A stretch of DNA of 19,268 nt from Oribacterium sp. UBA3737 (GCA_002371295.1 DFGZ01000130.1:1-19268); one strand, 5' to 3'. Shown: positions 1 through 8,543, counted from the first letter of the stretch. Translations and numbers: made by a program. The notes: generated from the letters alone by a model not told the origin.

Positions 1-1
1 G

Positions 2-1318
2 TACCCGGAGCTTGCAAAGGCTATAAAGACTTACAACAAGAATAAAAAGGATAGTTTTCAGTCTGAAATGGAGCTAGCAAAATCACTTGCCGAGGAAGAT
101 CCCCGTTTTAAGGAAGAGGATAACTACGGATACTACTATTCTTTAGACATGGATGCTTCCATTGAGCGCTCAGACGCAAACATTTTCAGTGTTCTCGAGA
201 CAAGCTATTCCTTTATGGGAGGTCCTCATCCTAACACTGTCTTCACCGGATTTACAGTAGACCCGAAAACCGGAGAGGTTCTCAGGATTTCAGATGTAGT
301 TACCGATAAGGCTGCCTTCATCGATGCTTTGGATAAACAGCTCCGGGAGGACTACCCTGACATCGAGGACGGTCTGGTTGCAGAAGATCTCAAAACCGCC
401 ATCAGCGACATGTATGACGGAAAGGATGACATCAACCTCCAGTTCTACATGACCCACGATGCATTGGTTGCAGTATTTTCAGCTTATGACATCACGGCCT
501 ATGCCTACGGACCCGAGTTCGTATCCCTTTATTACACTGACTCCGCAGGCTTCCTTGACGATAAGTATCTTAAAACGACAACAGATTATGCTGCCGAGAT
601 CCCTTTGAACATTCCATTCTCTATAGAAACAGGAGACGGTAAAAAGAAGACACTTACAGTTAATTCTCTTGAGCAAGCGGGAGACAGTGAGTATTCTTCA
701 GAATATAACCTCCTCATGAGCCTTGACGGTAAGGAATATTCAGAAAACCTGGACAGCATTTACGGCATGAACGCATACCTTTTCAAGAAGTCCGGTAATG
801 CTTACCTTTATCTTGACCTCAGCTCTGACAATGACTGGCATGTAACTCAGGCTTATGACATTAACGGATCCGAGATCAAAAAGCTTGATGATTTTACGGA
901 GGCAGCCTTCTACCATAGAAAGCCATTGGATCCTTCTTCTTTCATCATGTCATCAAGAGGCGACCTCTTAAGCACCTATGAGATATTCCGCTACTACGAA
1001 ATGGGGGATGACGGAAAACCTGTCCCTCTCACTGATGCCTGGTGGATCGGCTATGACTTTGAGATCACCCTGAACCAGTCCCTTAAGCTAAGCGTAATGG
1101 ACGAGCTGACAGAGGACTTGAGGGATAAGGGCACCGAAACAGAGCTTCCCAAGGGGACAAAGCTAAAGCTTGTACGTACAGATGACCGCAGCTTTGTTGA
1201 TGCTCTTACCCCTGACGGAAAATATGCAAGGATCTATGTTGATAATTCGGACTGGCCTCACACAGTAGACGGCATCGATATCGAGGAAGCTTTCTCCGGG
1301 ATAGTGTTTGCAGGCTGA
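2..1318 (+). CDS. DUF4163/DUF3298-type protein, 5'-truncated
   Basis: The frame is open from base 2, and the sequence before the first internal ATG (base 68) reads as protein (YPELAKAIKTYNKNKK), so the gene begins outside the window. The Tyr-Pro-Glu-Leu stretch fits the end of a DUF4163 region. The following segment, with SYSFMGGPHPNT and then FTVDPKTGEVLRISDV, is typical of the DUF3298 (RsiV-like) fold. About 85 C-terminal residues (LPKGTKLKLVRTDD) look like a small beta-barrel, SH3-like domain seen at the end of many clostridial members. Such proteins are usually extracytoplasmic lipoproteins or membrane-anchored, but the anchor would lie upstream of the window. Function is unknown; RsiV itself is a lysozyme-binding anti-sigma factor, but no anti-sigma part is visible here. 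A strong terminator follows, so it is not co-transcribed with the sugar locus. Confidence 0.85.
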   Translation, partial: YPELAKAIKTYNKNKKDSFQSEMELAKSLAEEDPRFKEEDNYGYYYSLDMDASIERSDANIFSVLETSYSFMGGPHPNTVFTGFTVDPKTGEVLRISDVVTDKAAFIDALDKQLREDYPDIEDGLVAEDLKTAISDMYDGKDDINLQFYMTHDALVAVFSAYDITAYAYGPEFVSLYYTDSAGFLDDKYLKTTTDYAAEIPLNIPFSIETGDGKKKTLTVNSLEQAGDSEYSSEYNLLMSLDGKEYSENLDSIYGMNAYLFKKSGNAYLYLDLSSDNDWHVTQAYDINGSEIKKLDDFTEAAFYHRKPLDPSSFIMSSRGDLLSTYEIFRYYEMGDDGKPVPLTDAWWIGYDFEITLNQSLKLSVMDELTEDLRDKGTETELPKGTKLKLVRTDDRSFVDALTPDGKYARIYVDNSDWPHTVDGIDIEEAFSGIVFAG

Positions 1319-1360
1319 TAAATAAATCACATGATTTTCAAAAAAATACACATGGTATAG

Positions 1361-1399
1361 AAAAACTGTTCTCCTATGATATAGGAGGACAGTTTTTTT
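1361..1399 (+). terminator. Rho-independent terminator
   Basis: A 17-bp stem (1361-1377 with 1381-1397, one G-U pair) closes a 3-nt loop and runs into seven T residues at 1393-1399. The left arm starts with five A residues, so it could also work on the reverse strand. It ends the DUF3298-type gene and insulates the sugar locus. Confidence 0.93.
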
Positions 1400-1415
1400 A
1401 TACAGAAAACACAGG

Positions 1416-1440
1416 ATGTATGCCGATACATTCTTCGGCA
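1416..1440. promoter_or_regulatory. Overlapping inverted repeats upstream of the first locus gene
   Basis: Two overlapping inverted repeats share bases: ATGTAT-gccg-ATACAT (1416-1431) and TGCCGA-8 nt-TCGGCA (1421-1426 with 1435-1440). They sit about 30-80 bases upstream of a weak promoter-like pair and could be an operator or a small switching hairpin. The function is inferred from symmetry only. Confidence 0.3.
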
Positions 1441-1471
1441 CATTATCTGCACAAGGCTTTGATATATTGTT

Positions 1472-1502
1472 TTCAATTCAAAAAAAATATGCTGCATATA
1501 AC
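1472..1502 (+). promoter_or_regulatory. Weak sigma-A-like promoter for the 1523 gene
   Basis: TTCAAT (1472-1477) and TATAAC (1497-1502) are separated by 19 bases, a long spacer, within an A/T-rich stretch just upstream of the gene. The same TTCAATT sequence forms the -35-like element ahead of the binding-protein gene. A weak promoter that needs an activator would suit control by the AraC-type regulator of this locus, but that is inference. Confidence 0.35.
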
Positions 1503-1522
1503 ACATCGAAGGGAGAAGAAGC

Positions 1523-2329
1523 ATGAAGATATCCATATATAACGAATGGGATCGCATCCCGCATAAAGAAGCGGAAGATGAGTTTGAACTCTGTCTTTCC
1601 TACGAGGGTGAGTACCGAAAGGGCGATATCATTGATATATCCGGTCTTGAGCCCGGCAGGTTTTATGTTGTACGTATCGATCAGGCCATGTCCCCGTCTA
1701 TCGTATATATAACCAAATCCAGAGTTCTGTACCCTGTGCCGTTTTACGCCCAAAAGGAAAATATCGATCCTCTTGCCTTTTCCGGCTGCAGGCATACGGT
1801 CTATATCAGGAAAGCCATGCCTTATGAGGTTAATGTCTACAGAAACCTTTCGGAAAACACCTTTGATCAGCACAGCGAAGCCGGTGTTTATCCTCATGCC
1901 GCTGCCAACATCGAGACCCGGGGCGAATCAGTTTTTTCAGCGCAGAATGCCATAAACGGCAACATAGCCCATGGAAGCCACGGAGAGTGGCCCTATGAAT
2001 CCTGGGGCATAAACCGTGATCCCGATGCCGAGTTCCGGCTAGATTTCGGACGTCCGGTGAACATACGGGAGATATGGATATATGAACGCTGCGATTTCCC
2101 TCATGACAGCTGGTGGACAGAAGGCACTGTCACCTTTTCAACCGGCAGAGCAGTGACACTGCCTTTTGAAAAGCGCCCTGATGGAAGCGCACAAAAGTTC
2201 AGCCTTGAAGAAAATAATGTCACTTACCTTACTTTAAACAGACTTATACAGGCTGAGGACCCGAGTCCTTTCCCTGCCCTCACTCAGATAAAGGTCTTCG
2301 GAACCGAAGCCGAAGAATATAAATTTTGA
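1523..2329 (+). CDS. Cytoplasmic protein with C-terminal discoidin-like carbohydrate-binding module
   Basis: This 268-residue protein has no signal peptide or membrane segment. Residues 1-110 are beta-rich (SGLEPGRFYVVRIDQ) and I do not recognise them. Residues from about 125 to 262 resemble an F5/8 type C (discoidin, DUF7402-like) galactose-binding-like jelly roll: AQNAINGN, then HGEWPYESWG, then FRLDFGRPVNIREIWIY, ending TQIKVFG. In that family the N-G-N loop and aromatic residues help bind sugars or metal. No catalytic motif is evident. A GGGAGAAG ribosome site precedes the ATG at 1523. The heparinase-like lyase follows 115 bases downstream in the same orientation, so the two are probably co-transcribed. 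It may bind imported uronate oligosaccharides inside the cell or act as an accessory to the lyase. Family assignment of the C-terminal half is fairly secure; the role is unknown. Confidence 0.8.
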   Translation: MKISIYNEWDRIPHKEAEDEFELCLSYEGEYRKGDIIDISGLEPGRFYVVRIDQAMSPSIVYITKSRVLYPVPFYAQKENIDPLAFSGCRHTVYIRKAMPYEVNVYRNLSENTFDQHSEAGVYPHAAANIETRGESVFSAQNAINGNIAHGSHGEWPYESWGINRDPDAEFRLDFGRPVNIREIWIYERCDFPHDSWWTEGTVTFSTGRAVTLPFEKRPDGSAQKFSLEENNVTYLTLNRLIQAEDPSPFPALTQIKVFGTEAEEYKF

Positions 2330-2372
2330 TAATCACTTATCATGTTCAACATGTATATCCAACATGAAGTCT

Positions 2373-2408
2373 CTGTCCCACTTTTGTGTAAGAAGAAGTG
2401 TGGGACAG
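2373..2408 (+). other. Intercistronic stem-loop before the lyase gene
   Basis: A perfect 9-bp stem, CTGTCCCAC (2373-2381) with GTGGGACAG (2400-2408), encloses an 18-nt loop. There is no T-run after it, so it is a poor intrinsic terminator. It may stabilise or process the mRNA, or partly attenuate lyase expression. A smaller repeat, CATGTT/AACATG, lies just upstream at 2341-2366. Confidence 0.45.
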
Positions 2409-2444
2409 TCTTATGGCACTTATATCATCTGACCGGGAGAACCT

Positions 2445-4793
2445 ATGTCATTTTCAATTAATAATTCAACAGAGAAAAATCCAAAAACCGGATCACCGAA
2501 ATTTGGGGCTTTATCAGAAGTCGGCTCCTTCATTTTGCTGCCGGATATATCCCACCGTCATTTTTGGGACAGCCTTCCTTCGGACTATAAAAGGGAGCGT
2601 CTGGCACTATCAGAAAAGGCATTATCCGCTTCCTGGTCTGAGATCTTCATGTCAGATTACCTGAGATTCTCAAAGGACGGAAACCGTGTGCTTTTTGAGG
2701 AAAAGTTCTTTACCCGCCGCCGTATGCTTACTCACCTTGTGATGGGGGAATGCATCGAAAACAAGGGCAGTTTTCTGGCAAAGATACTAGATGGTATATA
2801 CCTCATCCTCGGCGAGACAAGCTGGTGCCTGCCGGCTCATAACAGCTATATAAGAGACACGAAGCAGTACTCATATCCTGACACCTCACGCCCTGTAGTT
2901 GACCTTTTTGCAGCAGAAACTGCCGCTGTGCTTTCAGTGGCGGAGAAGCTGCTGAGACCTGCCCTTAAGAAGGCAAGTCCCTTTATCAGTTCAACCATAG
3001 ATAATGCATTGTATGAAAGAGTATTGGCACCTTACCTTCATTTCCACTTCTGGTGGAAGGGCAACGGTCTGGAGCCTATGTGCAACTGGACTCCATGGAT
3101 CACCCAGAACATACTGCTCACAGCATTTACAAGACCATATGATGAAGGCAGTAAGACAGTACCCTCCCATGATGCCCGGTTCACTGCAGAAAAAGCTGCC
3201 GTCTCTGCAGGCTTCGGAAACAAGGCTTCTGATAACACTTCATCTATAGGCAGTTCAAGTGAACAATTAAGCAACAGATATATGGCATCTCCTCAGCTTG
3301 CAGAGCTGCTTTGCGATGAGAGCGGTCTCGCTGATCCACCTGACTGGAGACATAAGCATTTGCTGCCGACACAAAAGGAGCTCAGCAGAATCTATGATTC
3401 TGCCGTAAGCTCTGTTCACCACTTTTTAGACGAGTATGCGGAGGACGGCTGCTGTGATGAAGGGGCTCAGTACTACAGTCATGCGGGGCTGTGTCTTTTC
3501 GGATGCCTCAGCTTGCTAAGGGATATCTCCGAGAGCTTTTCAGACGCTTTACGAGACAACTTATCTGCTGCCGGGATAGAAAATGAGTTTTCAAAAGATA
3601 TGACGAAGCTTCATAATATCGCAACCTACATCATGAAGGTTCACATCTGCGACGACTATTATGTAAACTTTGCCGATTGTTCACCTCATGCCGGAAGAAG
3701 AGGTGCCCGGGAGTATCTGTTTGGGGCACTGGTCTCGGAGCCTGCCATGATGGATTTTGCTGCCCGGGACTACCGGCATGAGTCCTGGACAGAACGTCTT
3801 TCACCAAACGAGGAAAACCTATGGTATCATGTACTCAATGCCCAGTGCCATGAGCTGATGATGAGCCCGGGAGCCTTCTCCGGCACTTCATCAGCTACCG
3901 GGAGCGGGCATTGTGACAGCAATGCTGATACAGTACATGATCCAGCCGGAACCTGTACCGCCGGCTCCATAAAAACTGCGGACGCTGATATTAAAGGCTG
4001 CTTAGCTTCCATATCCTTTGACGAAGGCAACGAGGGAAGCTTCTGCGCCGGTGATGCCTGGTTTCCAAGCACCGGTCTCATGGTGGCCAGAGATTCTCAT
4101 TATGTTTTGGCGGCAAAAGCCGGTGATAATGCAGACTCCCACAACCATAACGACGTGGGGAGCTTCATCCTGTACAAGGACAAAAAGCCCTTCATCATCG
4201 ATCTGGGGGTCGGAAGCTACACGAAAAAGACATTTTCAAAGGACAGATATGATATCTGGACCATGCAGTCCCAGTACCATAACCTACCAGGCTTCTACGA
4301 TGAAGAAGGTCATCTCCTTATGGAACATGACGGAGAGGATTACAGAGCAACTGATGTGATATGTCATATGGATAAAGCAAAGGCAGAGCTTTCCATGGAG
4401 CTCCGGAAGGCTTACCCTAAGTTGGACGGAAGGCTGCTGCGTACAGTGAGCCTCAAAAAAAACTTAACAGAAAACCGGGCATTGAGTTCATTGCCGGCAG
4501 ATACCTCAGCCCTAGATGCACCTGTCATCATCAAGGATTATTATGATGGAAAATTAAAGCTGATTGAAAACATAATATGCTATGAAAAGCCGGAGCCTGT
4601 TGAAGGGACAAAAGCTGACTCATGTATCATACGTATCGGAGCAATAGGAGCATTGCTTGGGGATGGCTTTTCAGATATCAGGATAGAAGAACTGCCTGTC
4701 ACAGATGCGCGTCTCGGTGAAACATGGAAGCATTCCTGCTACAGGATACAGCTGACTGCTTCTCAAAAAACAGTGACGATGGGATATATTTAA
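2445..4793 (+). CDS. Heparinase II/III-family polysaccharide lyase, cytoplasmic
   Basis: The 782-residue product carries the heparinase II/III plan: an alpha/alpha toroid followed by a beta-sandwich. Visible motifs are CNWTPWITQN (213-222), DEGAQYYSHAG with Tyr343 aligned to the family's catalytic tyrosine, HNHNDVGSF (566-574) and SQYHNLP with His612. Such enzymes cleave uronate-containing chains by beta-elimination, giving a 4,5-unsaturated uronate at the new non-reducing end, which is the substrate of the GH88 enzyme in this locus. There is no signal peptide, so it should act on imported oligosaccharides. The start has GGGAGAA just upstream. It is longer than usual because of two low-complexity insertions, at about 233-315 and 475-520, the second rich in Ser, Thr, Ala and Asp. 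The family is clear; the exact substrate (heparan, hyaluronan, chondroitin, alginate-like) cannot be read from sequence. Confidence 0.9.
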   Translation: MSFSINNSTEKNPKTGSPKFGALSEVGSFILLPDISHRHFWDSLPSDYKRERLALSEKALSASWSEIFMSDYLRFSKDGNRVLFEEKFFTRRRMLTHLVMGECIENKGSFLAKILDGIYLILGETSWCLPAHNSYIRDTKQYSYPDTSRPVVDLFAAETAAVLSVAEKLLRPALKKASPFISSTIDNALYERVLAPYLHFHFWWKGNGLEPMCNWTPWITQNILLTAFTRPYDEGSKTVPSHDARFTAEKAAVSAGFGNKASDNTSSIGSSSEQLSNRYMASPQLAELLCDESGLADPPDWRHKHLLPTQKELSRIYDSAVSSVHHFLDEYAEDGCCDEGAQYYSHAGLCLFGCLSLLRDISESFSDALRDNLSAAGIENEFSKDMTKLHNIATYIMKVHICDDYYVNFADCSPHAGRRGAREYLFGALVSEPAMMDFAARDYRHESWTERLSPNEENLWYHVLNAQCHELMMSPGAFSGTSSATGSGHCDSNADTVHDPAGTCTAGSIKTADADIKGCLASISFDEGNEGSFCAGDAWFPSTGLMVARDSHYVLAAKAGDNADSHNHNDVGSFILYKDKKPFIIDLGVGSYTKKTFSKDRYDIWTMQSQYHNLPGFYDEEGHLLMEHDGEDYRATDVICHMDKAKAELSMELRKAYPKLDGRLLRTVSLKKNLTENRALSSLPADTSALDAPVIIKDYYDGKLKLIENIICYEKPEPVEGTKADSCIIRIGAIGALLGDGFSDIRIEELPVTDARLGETWKHSCYRIQLTASQKTVTMGYI

Positions 4794-4799
4794 GGCACT

Positions 4800-4849
4800 G
4801 GAAGAAGAACTGCAATGCGGCTGCCGTAAACGCCTGCAGCTTTTCTTCC
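4800..4849. terminator. Imperfect hairpin between convergent operons
   Basis: The arms 4800-4814 and 4835-4849 pair over 15 positions with one G-U and one mismatch, around a G/C-rich 20-nt loop. The site lies between the end of the lyase gene and the end of the oppositely oriented response regulator gene. That is where a bidirectional terminator is expected, but no clear T-run follows, so the call rests on position and pairing. Confidence 0.4.
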
Positions 4850-4941
4850 GAGACAATATTGTTATGCCAATTCATAACATAAAGCGGCCATCCTCCGGTG
4901 ACTTGTACTCAAAAATATTATGCTGCAGCCCCTTTAATACA

Positions 4942-6288
4942 TCACTCACCCTCTGTTTTTGCCTGTATAAACTCTCTCGGAGAAACTCCCACAACCTTTT
5001 TAAAAACCTTTGAAAAGTAAAATGCCGATTCAAAGCCGAGGGCATCCGCAACCTCATAGACCTTCATATCGTCTGAAAGCAGCATTCGCTTTGCTTCCTC
5101 GATCTTTCTCGTGTACACATACTCTGAAAAGCCCACATCTGTATTTTTTTTGAATAGAACCGAAAGATATGCCGGTGACAATCCGAAGGCATCGGCGATC
5201 TCATTGAGCTGCAATTTACCGCCTAGATTTTTGTCGATATAATCCTGTATCGCGCTTATGAGCTTGTCTTTACCGGAACGTCTGTTTGCCCCCACAAGAT
5301 GACTGAACAGCTTTATAGGAGAGTCCTTATCGGTTTCCTTCTCCGCAGCTTCAGCCTCCTCAAAGGAAGTATGTATATCAACAGGTGAGGAGACCGCTGT
5401 TCCTATCCCAAAATACAGATTGACATTAAAATAGTTATTGATCATGGTACGGGCATTTTCCAGAGCCTCCTGTATGTGCTCCATGCTTTCGGCAACGGGA
5501 GTGTTCTCCGTAAAGAAGAACAGTATAGTAAAATGCTCCGTATCATTTGACACAAGATAACATGGCGCATACCTTTCAACTATTTCTCTCGTCATGGTGA
5601 GACAGGAACGGTACAGAGTGATGAGATGTCCTGCATCATACCTGCTGACCTCCGCAGCAGCCGAAGCCTGCACCGGTGCTGCGCCTGTGACATTTCCGGC
5701 AGTTCCCGAAACGATTTCCGCAAATGCCACAATATACCTGTTGAAGTTGAAATCCATCTGAACATTGGCAGCCTCATGCTCCAGCGAGGCTTCACTCTCA
5801 AATTCCCTGTTGAGCAGATTCATCATAAAGTGCTGTCTCAATTCCTCAAGCTGGACAGTATCGGCATTACGGGCAGACTTGTCACTCACAGTTTCCTGAT
5901 CCTTCTTTATATGACTGACTCTGTCTATCGCTTTTCGCAGGGCTTCTCCAAGATTCTCTTTGTTAAGTTCAATTTTTATGAGGTAATCCACAGCCTGACA
6001 GGAGAGTGCCTTTCTCACCATGTCGAACTCCTCATAGGCTGTAAGCATGATAAATGCAGGCACAGCCCCAAAGCTCCTGCTGCATTTTTCAAGCAGCTCA
6101 AGTCCTGTCATCACCGGCATCTTTATATCCGCGATCACTATTTCAGGCAGCTCCGCAACTATGATATCCAGAGCATCCTTTCCATTGGAGGCAGCTCCTA
6201 TAACCTCTATATCCTCCATCCCCTGAAGCATAGACCTGAGTCCCACCTGTACCAGAGGCTCATCATCCACCACTAAAACCTTATACAT
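4942..6288 (-). CDS. YesN-type response regulator (REC + AraC HTH)
   Basis: This 448-residue regulator begins with a receiver domain (about 1-120). The acidic pocket is Asp8/Asp9/Glu10, the phosphoacceptor is Asp54 in IADIKMP, and Thr83 and Lys105 complete the switch. A poorly conserved middle region follows. The last 100 residues form an AraC/XylS double helix-turn-helix (IADAFGLSPAYLSVLFKK, then VADALGFESAFYFSKVFK, ending VVGVSPREFIQ). Phosphorylation would let it activate transcription of the sugar genes, as is typical when such a pair flanks a carbohydrate ABC importer. The start has a GAGGT ribosome site. It lies 160 bases downstream of its partner kinase on the same strand. Regulon members are inferred from position: the binding-protein operon and perhaps the 1523-4793 operon. 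Confidence 0.95.
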   Translation of the reverse strand: MYKVLVVDDEPLVQVGLRSMLQGMEDIEVIGAASNGKDALDIIVAELPEIVIADIKMPVMTGLELLEKCSRSFGAVPAFIMLTAYEEFDMVRKALSCQAVDYLIKIELNKENLGEALRKAIDRVSHIKKDQETVSDKSARNADTVQLEELRQHFMMNLLNREFESEASLEHEAANVQMDFNFNRYIVAFAEIVSGTAGNVTGAAPVQASAAAEVSRYDAGHLITLYRSCLTMTREIVERYAPCYLVSNDTEHFTILFFFTENTPVAESMEHIQEALENARTMINNYFNVNLYFGIGTAVSSPVDIHTSFEEAEAAEKETDKDSPIKLFSHLVGANRRSGKDKLISAIQDYIDKNLGGKLQLNEIADAFGLSPAYLSVLFKKNTDVGFSEYVYTRKIEEAKRMLLSDDMKVYEVADALGFESAFYFSKVFKKVVGVSPREFIQAKTEGE

Positions 6289-6448
6289 AAAACACCAACC
6301 TCACATATCACTATGATCATATAACTACCTGCTAAAAAGCTTGTGTCAAAAAACTTCTTTGACAACATTTCCCTTTAACATCAGTACCTTATCAGGTATG
6401 AACATTTTCACACCGGCTCTTTATCATATTATGCTCCTTCATATCACA
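6289..6448 (-). other. Kinase-regulator intercistronic region with possible leader ORF and hairpin
   Basis: Reading on the reverse strand, an AAGGAG site six bases before an ATG opens an 11-codon frame (MIKSRCENVHT) at 6427-6392. Its TGA TAA stops fall in the loop of a small TACCT/AGGTA inverted repeat. Further on, GTCAAA and TTTGAC arms form another short repeat. The spacing is unusually long for a kinase-regulator pair. Whether the small frame is translated is unknown, and such a frame can arise by chance. Confidence 0.25.
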
Positions 6449-8272
6449 TCAATCCTTAATTATAACCGGCAGTGTAAACCTCATTATCGTAAACCTTGAA
6501 ACCTCAGATATGATAGATAGTCCGTACTCGTTCCCAAAGGTATACTTGATCCTCCGGGATACATTGGAGACCCCGATATGCCGGAAGAGATCATCTGCAC
6601 CCTCAAGCTCACCGGAGAGTGTTTTATCTATCTGCTCCTGTGTCATGCCGATCCCGTCATCCTTTACATCTATGATGAGAAGCTTTCCATCATAACCGCT
6701 GTTCTGTGTGCTATGATCTTCATCATCCTTAAGATATACGGAAATAACGATCATTCCGGCTCCGCCCTTGGGCTCGATACCATGGAATATTGCATTTTCA
6801 ATTATCGGCTGCAATGAAAATCTGTTGACTGCTGCCTGCAGCAGCCCCTCATCCTTTATATCTGTCTCAAGCTCTATAGTACCGCCGTAACGATATCTCA
6901 TTATAGTGAAGTAATCCTTAACCAGATCCAGCTCCTGCTTCAAGGTGATGACATTTTCCCTGCTCTTGGATATATTCCTGAGAAGCCTTGAAAGGGCAGT
7001 GGACATATCAGCAATACCCTCAGACCCCTGTATGGCTGCCATCCACTTAATGGTATTCAGCGTGTTGTACAGGAAATGCGGATTGATCTGTGACTGAAGT
7101 ATCTGATATTCCAGCTCCTGCTTTTTCTTCTCATCCTGAACCTTCTTTTCCATCAGATTCCGGACATTGAGGGACAGCTTATTGATACCAGTACCTATGG
7201 CACCCAGCTCATTGTCCCATTCTATGGACTCGTCTCGTGAAAAGTCACCGTCACCAACCCTCTCAAGCTTATCTATAAGCCTGGTGATAGGTCTTGTTAT
7301 AACATGATTCATACGGAACCAAAGCATGAGTCCTATAAATATGATGGAAAATCCGAGAAAAAGGGTCACTCCCAGATAAAAGTTCAGCTTTATGTTCATA
7401 TCTATCCGAGAGGGCAGCAGATACAGGGTAAATGCATCGTTTCTGAGCATCAGACTGACAACACTGTCCGGCACCCTGCTCTCTGTAAGCTCACCGCTTC
7501 TGAACTCATAGCTATGCCCCTTCCCGATGGATATAAATATCCTTTCGTCTGTTTTAAGCTCATAGTTACTTAAAACAGTTGTGATCACAGAAGGAGAAAC
7601 CTCCAGATAGACAAAGCCTATGACCTCAGATGAAGACAGGGATTGGATCGGTCTCACCATAGGGATCACACGATCTCCGGAGAAAGAACTGACAGGACTC
7701 TCCTTTAATCCGTAATACCTGAAATCCCCGGCCCTCAGCAGATGATAAAAATAATTGGTTGCCATGATCTCCCCGGTGAGAGAACGGGAGGATGTGACAG
7801 ATGCATTCTGCAGAGACTGCAGATAATGCTTACCGTCAATAGAGCTGACTATCGCTCTTTTTATATGTCTTGTACGTCCCATGGCATTGTATTCGTTGTT
7901 GAAATGATCCCATGTGGTAAGTGCGAGACGCCTGTCAACCGCATTCCGCTCCTTAAGCATCTCTGGAGACAGAGAATCAGCTTCCTTTTCCTCTGCCTTC
8001 ATCCTATTGAGGTACGTATTGATGGTACTGTCGATGGTCGTCCACATGGCAAAATTGGCTGCATTGTCTATTGACTGATCTATCTCTGAGCCGAGGAGCT
8101 GCAGGCTGCTCTGTGCAGTCTGACGTATATTGTGTTTCAGGTTATCCCTGAGATACAGAAAACTCAAAACCGCAAGCAGGATGGACACAAAGACCGCAAA
8201 TCCCATGGAATACATAACGATCTGAAACTTTATTGATTTAAAACGCTTTCTCATTTCGGAATAATATTTCAT
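6449..8272 (-). CDS. YesM-type sensor histidine kinase
   Basis: This 607-residue membrane kinase has a first transmembrane helix at about 18-42, an extracytoplasmic sensor region of about 255 residues, a second helix at about 297-320, a HAMP linker, and a His_kinase-type domain with SQINPHFLYNTLNTIKW, in which His399 is the expected phosphate acceptor. The ATP-binding domain shows the N box around Asn493 (NAIFHGIEPKGG), a G box DDGIGM and HIGVSNVSRRI. This is the LytS/YesM class, which in Bacillota usually senses sugars or a sugar-bound binding protein. A modest GTGGGG ribosome site precedes the ATG. It is divergent from the binding-protein gene, and its promoter-like element overlaps a palindromic site. 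Class and pairing are secure; the ligand is inferred to be a uronate oligosaccharide. Confidence 0.95.
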   Translation of the reverse strand: MKYYSEMRKRFKSIKFQIVMYSMGFAVFVSILLAVLSFLYLRDNLKHNIRQTAQSSLQLLGSEIDQSIDNAANFAMWTTIDSTINTYLNRMKAEEKEADSLSPEMLKERNAVDRRLALTTWDHFNNEYNAMGRTRHIKRAIVSSIDGKHYLQSLQNASVTSSRSLTGEIMATNYFYHLLRAGDFRYYGLKESPVSSFSGDRVIPMVRPIQSLSSSEVIGFVYLEVSPSVITTVLSNYELKTDERIFISIGKGHSYEFRSGELTESRVPDSVVSLMLRNDAFTLYLLPSRIDMNIKLNFYLGVTLFLGFSIIFIGLMLWFRMNHVITRPITRLIDKLERVGDGDFSRDESIEWDNELGAIGTGINKLSLNVRNLMEKKVQDEKKKQELEYQILQSQINPHFLYNTLNTIKWMAAIQGSEGIADMSTALSRLLRNISKSRENVITLKQELDLVKDYFTIMRYRYGGTIELETDIKDEGLLQAAVNRFSLQPIIENAIFHGIEPKGGAGMIVISVYLKDDEDHSTQNSGYDGKLLIIDVKDDGIGMTQEQIDKTLSGELEGADDLFRHIGVSNVSRRIKYTFGNEYGLSIISEVSRFTIMRFTLPVIIKD

Positions 8273-8407
8273 ATTTCCCCACTTGATCCCATCACTGAAA
8301 TCATGTACCGCTTAAGAGCTAAATCGTAAAACACATAAGAGAACACACCGGTGTATTTCCGGAAGGTTTGTCACCAAATATCGATCACGGTTCCAGATTC
8401 AGCAAAT

Positions 8408-8435
8408 TCTATACTGTGAATGTTTACAGTGTAAA
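8408..8435 (-). promoter_or_regulatory. Candidate promoter of the kinase-regulator operon
   Basis: On the reverse strand, TTTACA (8435-8430) and TATAGA (8413-8408) lie 16 bases apart, close to the sigma-A consensus. Transcription would begin near base 8401, leaving a leader of about 130 nt before the kinase. The -35 element lies inside the palindromic region at 8424-8443. Confidence 0.5.
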
Positions 8436-8443
8436 TATTTACA
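8424..8443. promoter_or_regulatory. Nested palindromic operator candidate
   Basis: Three alternating half-sites, TTTACA - TGTAAA - TTTACA, create two overlapping perfect palindromes: TTTACAgTGTAAA (8424-8436) and TGTAAATATTTACA (8430-8443). The second is a 14-bp palindrome that resembles a catabolite-response (cre) or LacI-family operator but has TA instead of the usual central CG. It overlaps the -35 of the kinase promoter, so a bound protein would be expected to repress it. The binding protein is unknown. Confidence 0.5.
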
Positions 8444-8514
8444 TATTTTTTCAACAAAAGTACATGTTTTGGAAATCTGCTAAAAAAAAGCAAAATTACT
8501 TTGAAAAATATGTA

Positions 8515-8543
8515 TTCAATTAAAGTCACGAGAATTCTACAAT
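8515..8543 (+). promoter_or_regulatory. Candidate promoter of the importer/hydrolase operon
   Basis: TTCAAT (8515-8520) and TACAAT (8538-8543) are 17 bases apart. The -10 matches consensus at five of six positions, while the -35 is weaker. Transcription would start near 8550, giving a leader of about 120 nt. A weak -35 is consistent with activation by an AraC-type regulator bound upstream. Confidence 0.45.

Noticed and set aside
1478..1897. 139-codon reverse frame over the start of the discoidin-like gene
   Set aside because: It overlaps the better supported forward gene and its own promoter region, with no motifs or ribosome site.
5626..6276. 216-codon forward frame antisense to the response regulator
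   Set aside because: It lies wholly within the opposite strand of a clear REC-AraC gene, has no ribosome site and its translation shows no domain; it is a shadow frame.
8430..8443. A canonical CcpA cre site
   Set aside because: The palindrome has TA where cre sites normally have a central CG, so only a cre-like label is justified.
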